A DNA stretch of 64,000 nucleotides. It comes from CAZSSM01 sp964609385. Its GTDB lineage: Bacteria; Planctomycetota; Planctomycetia; Isosphaerales; Isosphaeraceae. The position numbers and the translations under genes were made by a program. Numbering within the stretch: position 1 is the stretch's first letter; every line of letters begins with the position of its first letter. The stretch is taken from NCBI GenBank assembly GCA_964609385.1, contig CAZSSM010000026.1, positions 14,372 through 78,371 on the forward strand. The letters are read 5' to 3'. Of this stretch, positions 36,351 to 45,468 are shown in pieces. Under the pieces are notes generated by a model. That model had not been told where the DNA came from. It made no database searches and was given only the letters and a program-made list of their open reading frames with translations.

Positions 36351-37559
36351 TCAGTCACCGATGTCTTCTAAAGACGGGTTGATCATAGGAGCGTCCTCGA
36401 GCGACATGAGACCTCGATACGGCTGCGCGGTCTCCAGGCGTTCGCGGACGGCGGTGACGTAGAGGTCAGCGATGTGGTTGGGCATGATGTCCCCGAAATT
36501 GGCCAGGAACGTCCAGGATTGGCCCACGTGAACGAACCCTCCACCCATCTGCGAGGGTGGAAGTGAGGGCACAACGTCGGCAATATTGGCGATCCGGTAA
36601 GCGTTGGGCACCAGACGGCGGAATGACTTGGCGAACGCGGCGTCGCCCACTCGGGGGCCGGCGAACGCGTAGAGCCGGATCTGGTCACGGATCGCGGGAA
36701 CGCGGATGGCGAGTTCCATCGCGACGACCGTCGCGATTGCTGCCCCGAGGCTATGTCCGGTGATGTAAAGCGGCTTGGACGGGTCGAGGTCCCGGGCGAT
36801 CTCCACCGGATTGGGGCGCAGCGAGAACGGGGTCTCTCCGGAGACGATCGAGAGGAATCCGAGGTGGACCTTGCCGAGCCCTTCCCGGGATGCGTCCCGA
36901 GGATACCGACGCTGGGTGCTCCGGAGGTTGTTGATCCATTCGGCCTTGGTCTGGGTGCCTCGGAAGACCAAGAGGTAGTCGCGATCGGTCTCGATCAGGT
37001 AACCGAAGAAGACGGTCTGACGATAGCGCCGCCCGACGATGTTGGGGATCGTCTCCTGAAGGGCGCGACGGAGGGAGTTCGACCGATCGGGGAGCCGATT
37101 GCCCACGCCGCCGGGCACGGGCTCAACCATCTGGAAGTACTGCTCGAAGGACTCTTGGTCGGCGCGGAAGGAGACGAGCTGAGTCGAGCCGGAGAAGAAG
37201 CGATCGTAGTTCTCCAGCGCCGCGAGGTCGCCGTCGTAATCGGGGAACTTGCGGCCGGTGCGGAACTGGGTAACGGCAAGCCGGCAGGCGCGGATGAGCC
37301 GCAACGAAGTCTCGCGGTTGTAGGGCACGGGTGGGGGCACCGGTGGAGCCCCCGTATCGTTGAGCATCGCGCGGAGCTCTTCACGCCAGGTGACCTCGGA
37401 CGAATAGGCAGCTGACAGGGCGCTTGAGTAGCGGGTGAGGGGGCCGGCCGCTTCGAGGCCGGCGACCCGTTGGCGATGGCGGAGATGCTCCCAGTAGCTC
37501 CCCGCGGCCAGCGTGACGAGTAGCGTCACCAAGATCAGACGACCTTGCAAATGGTTCAT
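36351..37559 (-). CDS. class 3 lipase-family alpha/beta hydrolase
   Basis: A 402-residue protein with an N-terminal membrane anchor or signal (LILVTLLVTLAAGSYW). The hydrolase domain shows the oxyanion-loop region YLLVFRGTQTKAEWINNL, the nucleophile elbow GHSLGAA (catalytic Ser), FAGPRVGDAAFAKSF, and the likely acid Asp in NIADVVPSLPP. These are all lipase_3 features. A late His (VHVGQSW or MPNHIADLY) would complete the triad. The start ATG 37559 overlaps the stop of the upstream membrane gene as ATGA, and GGGAG lies 7 nt before it, so the two are translationally coupled. The frame is open far upstream to 37862, but that part belongs to the other gene's strand and frame. Confidence 0.9.
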   Translation of the reverse strand: MNHLQGRLILVTLLVTLAAGSYWEHLRHRQRVAGLEAAGPLTRYSSALSAAYSSEVTWREELRAMLNDTGAPPVPPPVPYNRETSLRLIRACRLAVTQFRTGRKFPDYDGDLAALENYDRFFSGSTQLVSFRADQESFEQYFQMVEPVPGGVGNRLPDRSNSLRRALQETIPNIVGRRYRQTVFFGYLIETDRDYLLVFRGTQTKAEWINNLRSTQRRYPRDASREGLGKVHLGFLSIVSGETPFSLRPNPVEIARDLDPSKPLYITGHSLGAAIATVVAMELAIRVPAIRDQIRLYAFAGPRVGDAAFAKSFRRLVPNAYRIANIADVVPSLPPSQMGGGFVHVGQSWTFLANFGDIMPNHIADLYVTAVRERLETAQPYRGLMSLEDAPMINPSLEDIGD

Positions 37560-38107
37560 CGTTTCACTCCCTCGGTCTGAGGCGATGGGATATCCCCCAC
37601 GGTCGGCTGGGTTCTCGGGGCCTGGGTTGAACCGCGACGCGACGTCCGACGACCGCTCAGATAGTAATCGTTGACGGTTCGTCCGAAGGCCAACGTCGTC
37701 ACGAACGCCGCGGCGACACGCCCCGCGCATCGGAACGGGGGTACGAACAGACTGATCGAGTATCCGACGACCCAGGCTGTCACATATAGGAAGATGGCCC
37801 CGAGGATCCCCAAGACCAGCATCAGGCGAGCCAATGCGGTCTGGCCTTTCGGGAATCCCCATTCCGCACCGATCCTCCAGGCCAGCACACCATTGAGGAT
37901 CACCAGGGCCGCGAGCTGGGCCTCGGCCACTCCGGGGAAGGCCGGCGGCGTGGTGAGGATTCCCATCACCATCGCGTACTTCAGCATCAGGCTGTGGGTC
38001 CTCTCGTTGAGACGGAAGATCTCCTGGACCACCCTCTCACGGACCGCCGCAGTCGTCTCTCGGTCGCGGTGATCGGTCTTTGCTCCGGAAGCGATATTTT
38101 TATTCAA
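37556..38107 (-). CDS. small multi-pass membrane protein coupled to the lipase
   Basis: A 183-residue protein with about three to four membrane helices (for example AQLAALVILNGVLAWRIG, LMLVLGILGAIFLYVTAWVV, GRVAAAFVTTLAFG) and a charged N-terminal helix. I do not recognise a family. The start is taken as TTG 38107 because a perfect AGGAGG lies 6 nt before it; the longer ATG 38140 start would bury this site inside the gene. Its stop codon overlaps the lipase start, so both products are probably made together, and it may be an anchor or partner for the lipase. Confidence 0.7.
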   Translation of the reverse strand: MNKNIASGAKTDHRDRETTAAVRERVVQEIFRLNERTHSLMLKYAMVMGILTTPPAFPGVAEAQLAALVILNGVLAWRIGAEWGFPKGQTALARLMLVLGILGAIFLYVTAWVVGYSISLFVPPFRCAGRVAAAFVTTLAFGRTVNDYYLSGRRTSRRGSTQAPRTQPTVGDIPSPQTEGVKR

Positions 38108-38113
38108 CCAAAA

Positions 38114-38119
38114 CCTCCT
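38114..38119 (-). promoter_or_regulatory. ribosome binding site deciding a TTG start
   Basis: AGGAGG (read on the minus strand) is spaced 6 nt from TTG 38107. It is one of the strongest such sites in the window and argues against the longer ATG start at 38140. Confidence 0.7.
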
Positions 38120-38239
38120 GAGTTTCTTGATTTTGAGCATTTATAAAACACAAATAATATTAGCTTGTTGGTACTTCGAATCTTCTTCGAAAGTTGTTTT
38201 CGATGATTGATAGAAGGGGCAACAGGCGTTCTGTGATAA

Positions 38240-38596
38240 TCAACTTTCCTTTGTCCGGTAACCGATCGATGTCAGGATCTCTGCGATTTTGGGGACGTGG
38301 TCGCCTTGGATCTCGATTCGACCGTCGTCCTTGACGGTGCCGCCGACACCGCAGGCAGTCTTGAGCTGGGCGGCGAGGGCGGGCAAGTCGTTGCCGTGGG
38401 GGTCGAGGTTGCTGACGACGGTCACCTTTTTGCCGCGCGGACGCTTCTCGACCCGGATCTTCGCCGTCTGCTTCGACGGGTCGATCCGGACCGGCTCGAC
38501 CGGTTCGGGCGGACAATCGCACTCCGACTCCAGTTTGTCGCAACGTTCACAGGTCGGAGGACGGTCGAATGGGGTCCCGGCGAAGAGACGCGTCAT
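38240..38596 (-). CDS. SUI1/YciH-type translation factor
   Basis: A 118-residue protein of the eIF1/SUI1 family. The C-terminal domain (about 45-115) has KIRVEKRPRGKKVTVVSNLD and then ACGVGGTVKDDGRIEIQGDH, the SUI1 core. The N-terminus has a CxxC-x5-CxC pattern (CERCDKLESECDC) that could bind a metal. Bacterial members such as E. coli YciH influence start-site fidelity, but their role is modest and not fully settled. It sits between two genes for membrane proteins on the same strand. Confidence 0.92.
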   Translation of the reverse strand: MTRLFAGTPFDRPPTCERCDKLESECDCPPEPVEPVRIDPSKQTAKIRVEKRPRGKKVTVVSNLDPHGNDLPALAAQLKTACGVGGTVKDDGRIEIQGDHVPKIAEILTSIGYRTKES

Positions 38597-38677
38597 GAGC
38601 GGTAGATACCTTGGTCAAGCGAAGTGATTCGGTGGAAAGAAAAATGTGTGATTTGTTGGGAATTGAGGGATCTCGAC

Positions 38678-39154
38678 TCAAGGTGATTGGTTCACGATGA
38701 GGTCGATGCCGAGGATCGGCAAGCCGACCAAGAACGTGGTGAGCATCGCCGAGGCCAAAGCCTGTCCGGGTCCGCGCAACGAATCGAACGTGCGACCGAG
38801 CCCCCAGGGGATCGCCGGGGCCAGCAGTCCGATCAGGATGGCCAGGGTGCGCAGCGGCCCGAATTCCCGGTTGAACAGGACGGCCAGCAGCGGCAGCGCG
38901 CCCAGGACGATTCCCGAGCCGATCGGGACGAACCGGGCAGCGGTCGTCCTGGATCGCGCGGATCGCTCGTGGGATCGGGGCTCGCCTCGAGGTCCGAGGA
39001 AGGCGACGGCTGTCGGGACGACGAACGTAGCCAGGAAGAGCAGGAGCAGCCGCTCGCTGAGGCTGTCGGAGGCCAATCCTAACCCGAGAAGGGTTGCCAG
39101 ATCGAGCGCGGTCAGAAAACCCAGCATTGTTTGAATGATCAAAGGGCGATTCAT
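38678..39154 (-). CDS. small membrane protein of unknown function
   Basis: A 158-residue protein with about four hydrophobic helices (TALDLATLLGLGLA, LLLLFLATFVVPTAVAFLG, SGIVLGALPLLAVLF, LASAMLTTFLVGLPILGIDL) and an Arg/Ser-rich cytoplasmic-type loop between the second and third. No family is recognised. No strong ribosome binding site is seen. The coding call rests on the orderly helix pattern and the lack of a better frame. Confidence 0.6.
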   Translation of the reverse strand: MNRPLIIQTMLGFLTALDLATLLGLGLASDSLSERLLLLFLATFVVPTAVAFLGPRGEPRSHERSARSRTTAARFVPIGSGIVLGALPLLAVLFNREFGPLRTLAILIGLLAPAIPWGLGRTFDSLRGPGQALASAMLTTFLVGLPILGIDLIVNQSP

Positions 39155-39387
39155 GATGAGGCGGTAGGCCGTCCGGAGGCGTGGCGGTCGATCCGGTTTG
39201 GGTGGCCGTCGGTCGTCGAGTCATCGCGAGTCGAGGCGCCGATCGGGGAATCGTTGCAGGGTATCAGACCGGTCGGAGGGCGGCCAAGGGCCTCGGGTCG
39301 GTTGCCCGTGTTGCGGTCCCACGACGGGTTCGGGGCGTGATCTAGATTGAGGAAAGACCGATCGTCCACGTTGAGAGGGAGACACCG

Positions 39388-40785
39388 ATGGTCGTGGAGT
39401 CTCGACCGCCGCAATCGAATCTCGAGACGCCGACGCCCGAAGAGTTGGCGAGCTGGACCGATGCCGACGTGGATCAGGATCCGCGCGGAGTCGATTGGGG
39501 CCGATTTTGGCAGTGCGATTCCCGGGCGATCCAAAACAGCGTCCGGATCGCCTTCCTGATGGCCAACCTGTTCCTCGTCGGCTTCTTCGCCTGGCATCTC
39601 CGGCAACAACCCGGGTCGATCCGGGTGGGGATTCTGACCTCGACGTCGGGTCCGACGGCCGAGGAAGACACGCTGATCTCCTCCTCGACGCTGGCGGCGA
39701 TCGCGGCCTTGAATGATCGGGGCGGGATCCTGGGACGTCGGCTCGAGCCGATCGTGGCCGACTGCGGTGGAGACCCGGGCGTCTTTGCCCATGAGGCGCG
39801 ACGACTGGTTGAAGAGGAGCGGGTTTCGGTCCTCTTCGGCGGCTGGTCGACGTCCTGTCGTGCGGCGATTGGCTCGGTGATCGCGGAGACCGACCACCTA
39901 ACGATCCAAGTGGCGCCGACGGAGGACTGGGACGAGTCGTTGCCGGGTGTGATCGGTTTAGGCGGTGTCCCGAACCAACGAATCGGACCCGCAACGCGTT
40001 GGTGTTTGGAACGGTTCGGCCCAAGCTTGCTCGTGCTGAGTTCGGGAGACGAACGGGGTCGGCAGGCCTCAACCCTGGCGCGGGCGCGAGTCCAGATCGC
40101 CGGGGATCGCCTGGTCGTCCTGGGCTCGGAGCGCGATCCGGCCTCGGGGGACGAGGCTTATCACCAGGCGCTCCGCGATGCGTTGGCGACCCAACAGCCC
40201 GACGCGATCTTCTGCGTGGCGCGTGGTCGTGCGCGTCGGGGCTGGGAATCGGCCTGGATGTCGACGGCCGAGCAAACACGTCCGCCCGCCCTCTGGTTGG
40301 CCACGGAGGAGCGGCGTGTCCCGGTCACCGAGACTGACGCGGCCGGGCAGATCTGGGTCGGTAGCGATTTGACCCGCGTCGATGTGATCGGGACCGTCGA
40401 GGTCGGGCTCCGGCTCTGGGCTTCGGCGGTGGTCGAGGCGGGGACCGATCGGCCCGACGCGGTCCGTCAGGTGATCGTGCGTCAGGTGGTCACCGACGAA
40501 CAGGGGAGTTGGCGGATCGACCCGTCGACGCGGCAGGCCTGGCGTCGGCTTCGGATCGTGCGACTGGACGGGAACGGCGGCACTGAAGCGATCGGACCGT
40601 CGTCTCCACTGATCCGTCCCGAGCCCGTCCCACTGATCGGAGGGCTTCCCCGAGCATGGACCCGGCTCGGCAATCCGATCCCAATAACGACGGCCCGGAC
40701 GTTCCGGGCGAACGACGGCGACCGATCCGGGGATCCGGTCCGCGTCGATTTCGCGCATGAAGCAACGGCGATCCCCCGAGACTGA
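39388..40785 (+). CDS. membrane-anchored urea/amide-type periplasmic-binding receptor
   Basis: The 465-residue protein resembles the substrate-binding proteins UrtA and FmdD (Peripla_BP_5/6): IRVGILTSTSGPTAEEDTLI, GGILGRRLEPIVADCGGDP, VSVLFGGWSTSCRAAI and GVPNQRIGPATRWCLERFG. Instead of a cleavable signal it has a single helix at about 52-70 (VRIAFLMANLFLVGFFAW) after a 50-residue cytoplasmic part, so it should stay tethered to the membrane. No ABC permease or ATPase is nearby. A hybrid histidine kinase starts 15 nt after its stop, so its likely job is sensing a small amide or urea-like ligand. GGGAG lies 6 nt before the ATG. Confidence 0.88.
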   Translation: MVVESRPPQSNLETPTPEELASWTDADVDQDPRGVDWGRFWQCDSRAIQNSVRIAFLMANLFLVGFFAWHLRQQPGSIRVGILTSTSGPTAEEDTLISSSTLAAIAALNDRGGILGRRLEPIVADCGGDPGVFAHEARRLVEEERVSVLFGGWSTSCRAAIGSVIAETDHLTIQVAPTEDWDESLPGVIGLGGVPNQRIGPATRWCLERFGPSLLVLSSGDERGRQASTLARARVQIAGDRLVVLGSERDPASGDEAYHQALRDALATQQPDAIFCVARGRARRGWESAWMSTAEQTRPPALWLATEERRVPVTETDAAGQIWVGSDLTRVDVIGTVEVGLRLWASAVVEAGTDRPDAVRQVIVRQVVTDEQGSWRIDPSTRQAWRRLRIVRLDGNGGTEAIGPSSPLIRPEPVPLIGGLPRAWTRLGNPIPITTARTFRANDGDRSGDPVRVDFAHEATAIPRD

Positions 40786-40800
40786 CGAGGCCGCGCGATC

Positions 40801-43800
40801 GTGACTGTTTCGTCTTCGTCACCGACGTCGCCGACGTCCTCGAGGTCGCCGATCCGGACTCTCCGCGAGCGGATCGCGTCGGGCCTACAGTTCCGGTCGA
40901 TCCGGATGCGGTTGATCTTTTGGTTCATCCTGATCGCCTCAACCCCACTGGTCCTGGACAATGCGGTCAATTACATCACCTTCGATCGGACCCTTCGCGA
41001 CGAGGTCGTCCAGCGGCTGGATAGTCAGGTCCAGGGTCGGGTCGAGCGGGTGGCGGTCGAACTGGAGCATGCTCGGGCCGAGACGCTCGCCTTAGCTCGA
41101 AGCACCTGGGCAGCCGACCGCCTGGCTCGTTTGAGCACCGAGTTCTCGGGTTCCGATTCGATTGGGGAGGCGTCGATCGATCGCGACGGTCGGCTTGCGA
41201 TGGAGGTCCCCTCCTCGATCGGGCACGATCTGATTCTGATCCCTCCCGATCAGCGATCGGTCTACTCGCAGGCCGAGGGTGCTTGGCGTCTGCTGGACAA
41301 GTCGCCGAATGGTCCCGACTCGCGGCTGATCGCAGCGATCGAGCGGGCCTGTGATGGCCTGACCGTCGAGGTGGCCGGGCCGCTCCGAGGGCTGATCGAT
41401 GAGGTAGCCCCGGACGATGGCGGGGACGGGGCTGAAGAGACCTCGCCGATCGAGTTGCTTTATCTTGTCGCTCCGGTCTTCGACCCGGAACGTGGCGACT
41501 ATCAAGGCTTGCTGGCCTTAGGGCTGGACTCGTCGACGATCCTCTCGACGCTCTCCGAAGGGACGAACCTGGGCGATTCGGGCCAGGCATTGGTCCTGAG
41601 CCAAAGCGTGAACGGCTGGATTGGTCGTGACGGTCGCGTGATGGATCCGGGCGCACTGCCGCCGGGCTTCGCACGGGCTGGGGACGGGCATGCCGCTTGG
41701 CTGGACCCAGATCGCGGCGATCGCTTGGCTGCGTGGGCGTCAGTGCCCGAGCTTGGGGTGGTCGCGGCGGTCCTCATCGATGCCGACGAGGCCTTCGCCG
41801 GGATCCTCTCTCAGCGCCGCTTGATCACCGTCTTCGGCCTGGGTGTGCTGGCCTACGTGGTGATCTTGGCCCTATATGTGGCCCAGTCGATCTCAGTACC
41901 GATCGAGCGGCTCACCCACGCCGTGCGTCGGGTCTCCGACGGCCAGTTCCGCGACCGCGTGCCGGTCGAGTCGGCCGACGAGATCGGCATGCTCAGCGAG
42001 GCGTACAACACGATGACCGCCGAACTGAAGCGGAGCTACGAGTCGATTGAGGCGACCGTCCGCGCCCGAACTTGGGAACTCGAGCAGAGCAACGAGGAAC
42101 TGCATCGGTTCCGAATGCAGGCCGAGTCAGCCAACCAGGCCAAGAGCCAGTTCCTGGCCAGCATGAGCCACGAACTGCGGACCCCGCTCAACGCCATCAT
42201 CGGATACAGCGAGATGCTCCAGGAAGAGGTCGAGGACCTGGACCTGGACGAACTCAAACCGGACCTGGCCAAGATCCAGAACGCCGGTCGGCACCTGCTG
42301 AGCCTGATTAACGACGTGCTGGACCTCTCCAAGATCGAGGCCGGCCGAATGGCCCTGTTCGCCGAGACGTTCGACCTGAACCACCTGGTCGAGGAGATCG
42401 CCGCGACGATCGAGCCGTTGGCCGATCGCAACGGAAACCAACTCCGGATCTCCTGTTCGGATGAGCTGGGCGTAATGCATACCGATCTGACTCGGCTCCG
42501 CCAATGCCTCTTCAACCTGCTCAGCAACGCCTGCAAATTCACCGAGCACGGAGAAGTGCGCCTCGAGGTGATGCGTGAGACGATTGGCGGACGCGACTGG
42601 GTCAGCTTCGTCGTCAGCGACAGCGGCATCGGCATGACGCCGGAACAGCAGAAGCGGCTCTTCGAGAGCTTCACTCAGGCCGATGCCTCGACGACCCGCA
42701 AGTACGGCGGGACCGGTCTGGGCCTGGCCATCAGCCGACGACTGAGCCGGTTGATGGGCGGCGATATCGACGTGCGCAGCATTCCCGAACAAGGCTCGTC
42801 CTTCACCCTCCAGGTGCCTGGCTACCTCGACCTGGAGTCCGACTCGCTCCATTCCGAGGTCGACTCTGAGGAGTCGGAATCGGCGGACCAGGATCCAGGT
42901 CTTCCCGAGAATATCGGTCGGGCCGCTGTCCGCAACGGGAACGATCCGACCGATACCGACCCCAACCTCCATGCCGATCTCCTGGACGCGTCCAGCGCAA
43001 CCGACGCCGACGGCACATCCGAGGACGATGGGGTCGAGCCCGCCATGACCGACCAGGACGAGTCGGACGAGACATCCGCCGGCATGGGGACAGTCTTGGT
43101 CATCGACGATGACACGACGGTGCACGACCTCATGCGTCGGGTCCTGGTTCGTGAGGGCTATCGGGTGGTGACCGCCTCGGGCGGTCGAGAGGGGTTGGAG
43201 AAAGCGCGGCGATGCCGCCCCCTGGCCATCACCGTCGACTTGATCATGCCCGACTTGGACGGCTGGGCGACCATGCAGGCGCTGAAGGATGACCCGGAAT
43301 TGGCCGAGATCCCAGTGATCATGATCTCGATGCTCGATCGGCAGAACCTCGGCTACGCCTTGGGCGTGGCCGACTACCTGCCCAAACCGGTCGAGCGGAA
43401 CCGGCTGCTTCAGGTTCTCCGGCGTGTCCAGGATCAGCCCAGTGCCGGGCCGATCTTGGTCGTCGAGGACGATCCCGATTCGCGCGAAATGTTGGCACGC
43501 ATGATGCGACTGGCCGGCTACGACGTGACCCAAGCCTGCAACGGTCGCGAGGCGCTCAGCCGCGTGGCCGAACGTCGACCCGCCCTGATCCTGCTCGACC
43601 TGATGATGCCTGAGATGGACGGCTTCCAGTTCGTCCGCGAACTCCGCAAGGTCGTCGCCTGGCGGCAGGTGCCCATCGTCGTCGTGACGGCCAAGGAACT
43701 GACCGGCACGGATCGTGGCCAACTCGACGGATTCGTCCAATCGGTGGTGCGCAAGGGCGAATGGCGTCGTGACGACTTGCTTCGCGATGTCAGCCAATTG

Positions 43801-43905
43801 ATCAGTGCGGGCCTGCAACGCCAGCAGTCTCAGCAAATCGGGCGACTTCTCCAAACCAGCCTGACCGAATCCGAGCCGAAGCTGTCGCCCGCCACGGCGC
43901 AGTGA
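40801..43905 (+). CDS. transmembrane hybrid histidine kinase with two receivers
   Basis: A 1034-residue kinase. There are membrane helices at about 36-54 and 341-362 with a roughly 280-residue extracytoplasmic Cache-like sensor between them, then HAMP (363-415). The HisKA carries His457 (SMSHELRTPLNAIIGYS). The HATPase has NLLSNACKF (572-580), DSGIGM (607-612) and GGTGLGLAIS (636-645). An acidic linker of about 85 residues leads to receiver 1 (Asp813, Lys862) and receiver 2 (Asp933, Lys985). The GTG start at 40801 follows the binding-protein stop by 15 nt with GAGG upstream. The binding protein could contact its outer domain, and the phosphatase downstream could receive its phosphate. Confidence 0.93.
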   Translation: MTVSSSSPTSPTSSRSPIRTLRERIASGLQFRSIRMRLIFWFILIASTPLVLDNAVNYITFDRTLRDEVVQRLDSQVQGRVERVAVELEHARAETLALARSTWAADRLARLSTEFSGSDSIGEASIDRDGRLAMEVPSSIGHDLILIPPDQRSVYSQAEGAWRLLDKSPNGPDSRLIAAIERACDGLTVEVAGPLRGLIDEVAPDDGGDGAEETSPIELLYLVAPVFDPERGDYQGLLALGLDSSTILSTLSEGTNLGDSGQALVLSQSVNGWIGRDGRVMDPGALPPGFARAGDGHAAWLDPDRGDRLAAWASVPELGVVAAVLIDADEAFAGILSQRRLITVFGLGVLAYVVILALYVAQSISVPIERLTHAVRRVSDGQFRDRVPVESADEIGMLSEAYNTMTAELKRSYESIEATVRARTWELEQSNEELHRFRMQAESANQAKSQFLASMSHELRTPLNAIIGYSEMLQEEVEDLDLDELKPDLAKIQNAGRHLLSLINDVLDLSKIEAGRMALFAETFDLNHLVEEIAATIEPLADRNGNQLRISCSDELGVMHTDLTRLRQCLFNLLSNACKFTEHGEVRLEVMRETIGGRDWVSFVVSDSGIGMTPEQQKRLFESFTQADASTTRKYGGTGLGLAISRRLSRLMGGDIDVRSIPEQGSSFTLQVPGYLDLESDSLHSEVDSEESESADQDPGLPENIGRAAVRNGNDPTDTDPNLHADLLDASSATDADGTSEDDGVEPAMTDQDESDETSAGMGTVLVIDDDTTVHDLMRRVLVREGYRVVTASGGREGLEKARRCRPLAITVDLIMPDLDGWATMQALKDDPELAEIPVIMISMLDRQNLGYALGVADYLPKPVERNRLLQVLRRVQDQPSAGPILVVEDDPDSREMLARMMRLAGYDVTQACNGREALSRVAERRPALILLDLMMPEMDGFQFVRELRKVVAWRQVPIVVVTAKELTGTDRGQLDGFVQSVVRKGEWRRDDLLRDVSQLISAGLQRQQSQQIGRLLQTSLTESEPKLSPATAQ

Positions 43906-43932
43906 ACCAGAGTTTTGGGAAGGAGCCGACTC

Positions 43933-45468
43933 GTGAGGGCCAATCCCCCCGCCTGGTCCGGAGCCGGACCAACCCCGGCCGAATTCAATCCGAGTCGGGC
44001 TGGGTCCCCTGCGCAACTCCCGGGACCGGATCCACCGGCGTCCACCGAGGTCACCATCCCCAACGATCGAGCGGCGGAGCCAGTCGAAATGCCCTCGAGT
44101 TCTCCCGAATCCCCGGACGCCTCGATCGCGTCCGAACCGATCGATCTCGACTTGACCGATGTCGAACGGCTCCGGCCGAATCTGACCAAAGAGGCGACCC
44201 CCACCGGTGGGCGAATCCTGGTCGTCGATGATCACGAGGCCAACCGTGACATCATCGCGCGTCGGCTGACCCGTCGCGGGTTCGACGTCGAGGTCGCCTG
44301 CAACGGTCCCGACGCGCTGGCCAGGCTCGACACCGAACAACTCCCCAGCCCCTTCGACCTGATCCTGCTCGACATCATGATGCCCGGAATGAACGGCTTC
44401 GATGTGCTCGACCAGGTCCGACGCCATTATAGTTCCGTCGAGTTGCCGGTGATCATGGCCACCGCCCGCGACCAGAGCCGTGACGTTGTCCACGCCTTGG
44501 AACTCGGCGCCAACGACTACGTCACCAAACCCTTCGACTTTGCCGTCGTCCTGGCCCGGATCCGGACCCAATTGCAACTCAAGCGGAGCGTCGAGCAGGT
44601 CCAACGTCTCGACCGTGACCTTTCGCAGCGCAACCGTGAGTTGGAACAGGCCCACGAGGAACTGAGCCGCGTCCACCGACGGGTCAAGAAGGACCTCGAT
44701 GCGGCGGCCAAGGTCCAGACCTCGTTGTTACCCACCGAGGTTCCCCAACGGCCCGAGGTCGACTTCGCCTGGCGATTCACCCCTTGTGCCGAACTGGCCG
44801 GCGACTCGCTCAACATCCTCGAACTGGACGACAACCATATCGTCGTCTACGTCCTGGATGTCAGCGGTCACGGGGTCGCGGCGGCCCTGCTCTCGGTCCA
44901 CCTCAGCCGGTTGCTCGCACCGCTCTCGGACCCCTCCACCATCCTCACGCAGCCCCTAGAAGGCTCGCCACTGAACCGACGCTCAACTCCCGCCGAGGTT
45001 GCCGACGAACTCAACCGTCGAGTCCCCATGGACGAAACGACTGGTCAATATTTCACCATCCTCTACGGCACGTTGAATCTAATCACCGGCCAGTTTCGTT
45101 ACGTCACCGCGGGCCACCCCAGTCCGATCGTGCTGAGTCGAGGTCGGGAGGCTGCCGAAATCCATGGGGCGCCGAGCTTCCCGATCGGTTGGATCCCCGA
45201 CCTGCCCTACGACGAGCATCAGATCCAGCTTCGGCCCGGCGACCGTCTGATCCTGCACAGCGACGGGGTCAATGAGGCCTCAGGACCCGAAGGACAGCAG
45301 TTCGGCCTCGAACGAATCTGCCAGGCCGCCCTGGAGAGCCGTGACGAGACGCTCGACGGTGCCGTCGAACATCTCATGAGCCGGGTCCAAGATTGGCAAG
45401 GGCCCCAAGGCTCCAAGGACGACGCCACCGTGTTAGCCCTGGAGTACCATGGCTCATTCCGAGCCTGA
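43933..45468 (+). CDS. receiver-PP2C (RsbU/SpoIIE-type) phosphatase response regulator
   Basis: A 511-residue output protein. Receiver at about 92-215 with Asp147 (LLDIMMPGMNG) and Lys199 (VTKPFDF), then a coiled-coil linker (LEQAHEELSRVHRRVKKDL), then a SpoIIE/PP2C domain starting AAKVQTSLLPTEVPQRP with metal Asp residues at AGDS (291) and DVSGHG (309), and a late GDRLILHSDGVNEA. Such proteins dephosphorylate anti-anti-sigma factors in partner-switching pathways. The first motif is AGDS rather than the usual GGD(F/W/Y). GTG 43933 is preferred over TTG 43915 because AAGGAG lies 7 nt upstream of it. It follows the hybrid kinase by 27 nt. Confidence 0.93.
   Translation: MRANPPAWSGAGPTPAEFNPSRAGSPAQLPGPDPPASTEVTIPNDRAAEPVEMPSSSPESPDASIASEPIDLDLTDVERLRPNLTKEATPTGGRILVVDDHEANRDIIARRLTRRGFDVEVACNGPDALARLDTEQLPSPFDLILLDIMMPGMNGFDVLDQVRRHYSSVELPVIMATARDQSRDVVHALELGANDYVTKPFDFAVVLARIRTQLQLKRSVEQVQRLDRDLSQRNRELEQAHEELSRVHRRVKKDLDAAAKVQTSLLPTEVPQRPEVDFAWRFTPCAELAGDSLNILELDDNHIVVYVLDVSGHGVAAALLSVHLSRLLAPLSDPSTILTQPLEGSPLNRRSTPAEVADELNRRVPMDETTGQYFTILYGTLNLITGQFRYVTAGHPSPIVLSRGREAAEIHGAPSFPIGWIPDLPYDEHQIQLRPGDRLILHSDGVNEASGPEGQQFGLERICQAALESRDETLDGAVEHLMSRVQDWQGPQGSKDDATVLALEYHGSFRA

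Noticed and set aside
42127..44676. 849-codon ORF on the minus strand
   Set aside because: Antisense to the hybrid kinase and receiver-PP2C genes across their junction; translated sequence is repetitive mirror sequence without domains.
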